A stretch of 15,248 nt of DNA, from NCBI GenBank assembly GCA_002314445.1, contig DCFX01000032.1, positions 1 to 15,248 on the forward strand, in the 5' to 3' direction. Every line of letters begins with the position of its first letter. Position 1 is the first letter of the stretch. The notes under the pieces are model-generated. The model had not been told where the DNA came from. It did not search any database and was given only the letters and a program-made list of their open reading frames with translations. The position numbers and the translations under genes are program-made. Origin of the DNA: Treponema sp. UBA1793 (GTDB taxonomy: Bacteria; Spirochaetota; Spirochaetia; Treponematales; Treponemataceae). Of this stretch, positions 11,547-15,248 are shown in pieces.

Positions 11547-12719
11547 TTACTCCATAAAATAAGTTTTTAAGGCCGGAAAGCCATTAAAGCTGACTGATGC
11601 GTAAGTAGATGTGTATGCACCAGTCGAAAGCCAGTACAGTTTATCACCCGATTTCAATCCCACTGGCAGTCTGTATTTTGAATTCTCATACATTATATCC
11701 ATACTGTCACATGTGGGACCGGCAATAATTACTTCTCCCTCTTTTGCATCCTTATCGTACCCCTCGACAACAACAGGATATTTTATCGATTCGTCCAGAG
11801 TTTCAATGAGACCATTGAATTTTCCTGCATCAACATACACCCAGCGGGTAAGTGCTGTATTGTTTTTACGGGATGTCATAACAACTTCGCTTGTCAGGAT
11901 TCCCGAATCACCAACAAGAGAACGGCCTGGTTCCAGTATAATCTCCGGAATGTCATCACCAAAGTCGTCATGCAGATACCGGGTTATTTCAGAAGCATAT
12001 TCCTGCAGACTGTTTGTCGGTTCAATATAAGAAGCAGGAAAACCGCCGCCCATATTTATCATTGTAAGTTTTATATTCTCTTCTTCTTCCAGCGACGTAA
12101 ACAGATACTTCGTTTTTGCAATTGCATCGTTCCACTGACCTATATCACGCTGCTGGCTTCCTACATGAAAGCTGATTCCGTACGGCGTAAGTCCGAGATC
12201 GCGTGCCAGAACGAGCAAATCATACGCCATATCGGGATGACAGCCGAATTTGCGTGAAAGGGGCCAATCTGCCGTAGCAGAGTTCTCAACAAGAATGCGG
12301 ACATACACACGGGAACCCGGAGCCAGCTCCGCAATGTTCTTGAGGTCGTCCTTGCAGTCTGTCGCAAACATTCTGACACCCTTATCATAAAAATATTTAA
12401 TATCTTTGGCTTTTTTTATGGTATTTCCGTAGGAAAGTCTGTCAGGGGAAACGCCTAGTCCAAGAATTTTATCAAGTTCGTATCTTGATGCTATATCGAA
12501 ATTGGACCCCATTTCAATAAGCATTTTAAGCACCGGATCGCCGGGATTCGCCTTCATGGCGTAAAAAATACATGCATACGGAAAAGAATCTCTCAACTTT
12601 GTAAAGTTGCTCTTTACCGTCCGCAGATTAATGACGATATTTGGTGTTTCAAAGTCTTTCGAAAATTCTTTGAAACGCCTCCATTCTGTGTCTGAAACGT
12701 AGTCTTCGCGATTAAACAA
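11547..12719 (-). CDS. Ornithine (or lysine/ornithine) decarboxylase, PLP fold type III
   Basis: The 390-aa cytoplasmic enzyme decarboxylates ornithine to putrescine, the entry to polyamine synthesis. It has the alanine-racemase-fold decarboxylase motifs. YAMKANP gives the PLP Schiff-base lysine K56. FDIASRYELD follows at 74-83, HVGSQ at 185-189, NMGGGFPA with GGG at 224-226 for phosphate binding, and EPGRSLV from 263. GPTCDSMD carries the catalytic Cys C337, and GAYTSTYASVSFNGF from 367 carries Tyr369. Length and motifs match the short bacterial ornithine or lysine/ornithine decarboxylases rather than DapF/LysA or SpeA. The two substrate classes cannot be separated by eye. The start is TTG 12719 with AAGGTGG at 12735-12729. 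It has a structured leader and is divergent from purB. Confidence 0.88.
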   Translation of the reverse strand: MFNREDYVSDTEWRRFKEFSKDFETPNIVINLRTVKSNFTKLRDSFPYACIFYAMKANPGDPVLKMLIEMGSNFDIASRYELDKILGLGVSPDRLSYGNTIKKAKDIKYFYDKGVRMFATDCKDDLKNIAELAPGSRVYVRILVENSATADWPLSRKFGCHPDMAYDLLVLARDLGLTPYGISFHVGSQQRDIGQWNDAIAKTKYLFTSLEEEENIKLTMINMGGGFPASYIEPTNSLQEYASEITRYLHDDFGDDIPEIILEPGRSLVGDSGILTSEVVMTSRKNNTALTRWVYVDAGKFNGLIETLDESIKYPVVVEGYDKDAKEGEVIIAGPTCDSMDIMYENSKYRLPVGLKSGDKLYWLSTGAYTSTYASVSFNGFPALKTYFME

Positions 12720-12806
12720 AATCGTGTACCACCTTATAGATTAAGAATCCCGGATCAACAGTCTGATCCGTCTTGTTGCATCGGCAAAAGCCGTTTTTCA
12801 ACGATA
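12720..12806 (-). promoter_or_regulatory. Structured 5' leader of the ornithine decarboxylase gene
   Basis: If transcription starts near 12806, the mRNA has a leader of about 87 bases. It contains two hairpins in order: CGGC-TTTT-GCCG (12793-12782) and CGGATCA-GACTGT-TGATCCG (12770-12751), the second with a perfect 7-base stem. A single-stranded stretch with the AAGGTGG ribosome binding site follows. On the plus strand the first hairpin is followed by five T residues and could instead end opposite-strand transcripts. Regulation, for example by polyamines, is a guess. Confidence 0.4.
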
Positions 12807-12812
12807 AGGGGG

Positions 12813-12821
12813 ATAATATCA
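12813..12821 (-). promoter_or_regulatory. Possible extended -10 promoter of the decarboxylase gene
   Basis: TGATATTAT on the minus strand (12821-12813) fits an extended -10 element (TGn plus TATTAT). The expected -35 region (TTTATT) is poor, as is common for extended -10 promoters. Confidence 0.4.
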
Positions 12822-12860
12822 CAATCGCACCTAAGAATAAATAGTTTTACCCCGAATTTA

Positions 12861-12889
12861 TTGCTTTTTTTTACTATTTAGTTCATACT
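12861..12889 (+). promoter_or_regulatory. Predicted promoter of purB (leaderless start)
   Basis: TTGCTT (12861-12866), a 17-base spacer and CATACT (12884-12889) form a moderate sigma70 promoter. The ATG starts 6 bases after the -10 box, at the predicted +1. The bases just upstream (TTTCTTC) are pyrimidine-rich, with no Shine-Dalgarno sequence. Confidence 0.45.
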
Positions 12890-12895
12890 TTCTTC

Positions 12896-14320
12896 ATGGA
12901 AACACGTAACATATTCGAGAACTTGTCCCCACTGGACCATCGGTATTCACTTTCTGAAAAAGAAGTATATAGCAATCTTGCACAATATATATCGGAAGAA
13001 GCAAGCATACGTTCCTGTGCAAAAGCAGAATCTGCGCTCATAAAAGCACATCTTTCCGTACGTAATCAGCTTACCCCACAGCTCGAAAAAACATTGGACG
13101 ATGCTGCGGCAAATATAGATCCCCAGGAAGTATATAATGAAGAGGAAAAGACCCAGCATAACATCCGCGCACTCGTCAACGTTATGAAAACAAAAGTTCC
13201 GGCGGAAGTTGCCCCCCTTGTTCACCTTGGTGCTACAAGCGTCGATATCCTCGATACGGCTCTCTCGATGCGTATGCGCGACGTTACCCGGAACGTAGTG
13301 CTTCCCGAACTAAAAGCATTAGAGACTGCACTGTGCGCAATAGCTGACAGGGAAGCTGAAACGCCGCAGGTAGGACGCACACACGGACAGCATGCGGTAC
13401 CGATTACATTCGGCTGGTCAATTGCAGAGTTTGTAAGCAGGCTCGGGAAATCAATTCTCCGGATTGAAGAACTTTCAAAGCAGCTTAAAGGAAAACTGGC
13501 AGGCCCTGTGGGTGCATATAACGGTCCAAGCATGATTGTAAAGGATCCTGAAGACCTTGAACGCAGATATCTTGCATTTCTGGGACTTGAACCAAGCGAA
13601 TATTCAAATCAGCTCGTTGAACCGGAATACTTACTTCGTCTTCTGCTTGAGTTCAATGTAGCTTTCGGCATTATTGCAAATCTTGCAGACGATCTCCGTA
13701 ACCTGCAGCGTTCTGAAATCGGTGAAGTTTTCGAATATTTCAGCGCGACACAGGTTGGCTCAAGCACTATGCCGCAGAAACGGAATCCGTGGAACAGCGA
13801 ACATGTCAAGTCTTTGTGGAAAGCAATGTGCCCCAGGGTTATTACTTTTTATATGGATCAGATTTCCGAGCATCAGAGGGATTTAACGAACAGTGCAAGC
13901 CAGCGGTTCATAGCAGACTATTTAACTGGTTTTACAATGGCTGTCGACCGTATGAAAAAGGTTGTTTCCGGGCTGCAGGCTGATAAAGACAGTATGATGC
14001 ACACGCTCGAAAATGCAGGTGGAAAGGTAAAAGGCGGAGTTCTTGCTGAACCAGCATACATTCTGCTTGGAGAAGCAGGTGTCAACGACGGACATGAAGT
14101 CATCCGCAAAATTACGCTTGAATGCGAGCAGACTGGAGATACATTCTTCACAGTTCTGAAACGCCACACAGAAGTGTTTACAAAAATAACTGCACAGCTT
14201 AAAAAGCTTGGTGTTGCAGATGCTGAAACATTTTTTGAAAATCCTGCCCGATACAGAGGACTTGCAGCAGAAAAATCACGACGTCTTGCAAAGAAATACA
14301 GCGAACTCATGAAAGAATAG
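12896..14320 (+). CDS. purB: Adenylosuccinate lyase
   Basis: The 474-aa cytoplasmic enzyme of the fumarase/aspartase superfamily cleaves SAICAR and adenylosuccinate in purine synthesis. Motifs in order are SPLDHRYS at the N terminus, EEKTQHNIRALV (83-94), LVHLGATSVDILDT (108-121), GRTHGQHAVPITFG with catalytic His H163 (160-173), and the flexible signature loop GSSTMPQKRNPWNSEH (288-303), which holds the catalytic Ser. TQHNIRALV and the DHRY opening separate PurB from fumarase, argininosuccinate lyase and aspartase. Length is normal for the longer PurB forms (430-480 aa). No Shine-Dalgarno sequence precedes the ATG. A strong terminator follows, so it is probably a single-gene unit. Confidence 0.94.
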   Translation: METRNIFENLSPLDHRYSLSEKEVYSNLAQYISEEASIRSCAKAESALIKAHLSVRNQLTPQLEKTLDDAAANIDPQEVYNEEEKTQHNIRALVNVMKTKVPAEVAPLVHLGATSVDILDTALSMRMRDVTRNVVLPELKALETALCAIADREAETPQVGRTHGQHAVPITFGWSIAEFVSRLGKSILRIEELSKQLKGKLAGPVGAYNGPSMIVKDPEDLERRYLAFLGLEPSEYSNQLVEPEYLLRLLLEFNVAFGIIANLADDLRNLQRSEIGEVFEYFSATQVGSSTMPQKRNPWNSEHVKSLWKAMCPRVITFYMDQISEHQRDLTNSASQRFIADYLTGFTMAVDRMKKVVSGLQADKDSMMHTLENAGGKVKGGVLAEPAYILLGEAGVNDGHEVIRKITLECEQTGDTFFTVLKRHTEVFTKITAQLKKLGVADAETFFENPARYRGLAAEKSRRLAKKYSELMKE

Positions 14321-14337
14321 AAAATAGGCATATCCTG

Positions 14338-14373
14338 CAAAAATCCCGGAATTAACTTTTTCGGGATTTTTTT
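14338..14373 (+). terminator. Rho-independent terminator of purB
   Basis: AAATCCCG (14341-14348) pairs with CGGGATTT (14362-14369) across a 13-base loop, and the T run continues to 14373. Flanking A residues pair with the T run and lengthen the stem. It lies about 20 bases after the purB stop codon. Confidence 0.9.
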
Positions 14374-14452
14374 GCATATAACCGTTTATTATTTGCCGTC
14401 CGGCTGATTTTTTTATTATTCTTTAAACAACACAACATCAGGAAGTACTTTC

Positions 14453-15160
14453 ATGGAATCGATTTCAACAGATGAAATTACGAACGCACAAACAGTTTCC
14501 TCCTTACCTAATGTAATTTATAAAGACGTACAATCCCCGCAGGATTTCTACAAAATGGCATTCGAATTTCAGCAGATAATGATGCTTTATGACAGTGCCA
14601 TTAAACAGATAGTAACAAAGCTTGAAATTCTCAATAAAGAATACAAAGTGTCAGGCCGCCGAAATCCAATAGAAACAATCAAATCAAGGATAAAATCAGC
14701 AGACAGTATCGCTGCAAAACTTGAAAAAAAGGGTTTTCCTGTTACTTTTGAATCAATGACGAAAAATCTTAATGATATTGCCGGCGTAAGGGTAATCTGT
14801 CCGTATATCTCCGACATTTATACAATTCACGACATTCTTCTCAGACAGCCTGATATAAAGCTCGTTCTCGAGAATGATTATATAAAGGAACCAAAAGAAT
14901 CAGGCTACAGAAGCCTGCATATAGTCGTAGAGACACCGGTATACCTTTCCGAAACAAAACATATCATGCGGGTAGAAATTCAACTGCGTACGATTGCAAT
15001 GGATTTCTGGGCAAGTCTTGAACACGAACTTCACTACAAAACAACGGCACATGTTCCTGACACCATCCGTAAGGAATTATTCAGGTGCGCAGAAACCATT
15101 GCCGCAACAGATCGCGAAATGGAAGAAATAGCGCTGGAACTCCAGGCTCTTAAAAACTAA
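14453..15160 (+). CDS. Small alarmone synthetase, RelA/SpoT synthetase-domain protein
   Basis: The 235-aa cytoplasmic protein would transfer pyrophosphate from ATP to GTP or GDP to make (p)ppGpp. Only the synthetase domain is present; there is no HD hydrolase, TGS or ACT domain, as in RelQ/YjbM-type enzymes. Motifs are RRNPIETIKSRIKSADSIAAKL (69-90), LNDIAGVRVIC with probable Mg-binding D108, DYIKEPKESGYRSLHI (142-157) with the guanine-stacking Tyr Y152, and VEIQLRTIAMDFWASLEHELHYK (174-196) with E175. The C-terminal helix (DREMEEIALELQAL) fits the oligomerising tail of RelQ-like proteins. About 30 residues at the N terminus are poorly conserved in type. AGGAAG at 14440-14445 is the ribosome binding site. 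A TATTAT at 14414-14419 may be its -10 box. Confidence 0.9.
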   Translation: MESISTDEITNAQTVSSLPNVIYKDVQSPQDFYKMAFEFQQIMMLYDSAIKQIVTKLEILNKEYKVSGRRNPIETIKSRIKSADSIAAKLEKKGFPVTFESMTKNLNDIAGVRVICPYISDIYTIHDILLRQPDIKLVLENDYIKEPKESGYRSLHIVVETPVYLSETKHIMRVEIQLRTIAMDFWASLEHELHYKTTAHVPDTIRKELFRCAETIAATDREMEEIALELQALKN

Positions 15161-15248
15161 TTTTTATTAATCCTAAAAACGTCGCATACGTTCATCAGCA
15201 TTCTTTGAAAAGAGAATGTGGATTTTAAACAAAAAAAGCCCGGCAGCA
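15161..15248. other. 3' intergenic tail, possibly the end of a minus-strand terminator
   Basis: No gene is visible. The last 18 bases (seven A residues, then GCCCGGCAGCA) look like the T run and the first stem arm of a minus-strand terminator whose other half lies beyond the window, as at 5126-5164. This would imply that the next gene is convergent with the alarmone synthetase gene. Confidence 0.3.

Noticed and set aside
13177..13186. A third AACGTT (CAACGTTATG) inside purB.
   Set aside because: It lacks the second TGTAG half-site and lies within coding sequence, so it is probably chance.
15199..15218. Hairpin CATTCT...AGAATG downstream of the alarmone synthetase gene.
   Set aside because: There is a six-base stem with an 8-base loop but no T run on either strand. 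It is not convincing as a terminator.
1..15248. Mobile elements, CRISPR arrays, tRNA or rRNA genes, toxin-antitoxin or phage-defence modules.
   Set aside because: No transposase, integrase, direct-repeat array, cloverleaf or known defence-protein motif was seen on either strand. Codon and base usage look even across the window by eye.

Overview
The window reads as ordinary chromosome from a host-associated or anaerobic spirochaete, most likely a Treponema. This is an inference from gene content: a loose spirochaete-style lipobox, a helicase-free DbpA-type RNA-binding protein, cellobiose phosphorolysis, a single-domain (p)ppGpp synthetase and moderate GC by eye. No rRNA, tRNA, CRISPR array, insertion sequence or phage gene was seen. 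Coding density is high, and no gene-free stretch exceeds 300 bases.

Layout. Positions 1-1839 (+) hold the end of a GNAT acetyltransferase, a stand-alone DbpA-domain RNA-binding protein with a terminator that could switch to an antiterminator, and a metallo-beta-lactamase-fold hydrolase. Positions 1848-3345 (-) hold a YfcE-like phosphodiesterase downstream of a lipoprotein of uncertain family. The lipoprotein gene is divergent from a Na+/phosphate symporter gene (3411-5069, +), and their -35 boxes overlap. Positions 5193-9316 (-) hold a cellobiose phosphorylase, a LacI-family repressor and a YbaK-type deacylase. Positions 9372-11545 (+) hold a cellobiose 2-epimerase followed by a DUF4097-like envelope protein. 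Next come an ornithine decarboxylase (-), adenylosuccinate lyase PurB (+) and a small alarmone synthetase (+).

How the parts work together. The central block (5193-10616) is a cellobiose-use locus. The phosphorylase splits cellobiose with phosphate, and the epimerase converts cellobiose to glucosyl-mannose (or acts on mannobiose). A near-identical AACGTT-centred operator covers the predicted start of transcription of both the phosphorylase and the lacI gene, just downstream of near-perfect sigma70 promoters. This is a local repressor circuit with autoregulation. A TG dinucleotide run fills most of the -35/-10 spacer of the phosphorylase promoter.

The most unusual general signal is a set of four genes (lipoprotein, Na/Pi symporter, ybaK, purB) with no Shine-Dalgarno sequence, whose start codon sits 6-7 bases after a recognisable -10 box. 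They look like leaderless mRNAs. Other genes here (DbpA protein, phosphorylase, lacI, epimerase, DUF4097 protein, alarmone synthetase) have clear Shine-Dalgarno sequences, so the two modes would coexist. All family calls are from reading the translations; no database search was possible.
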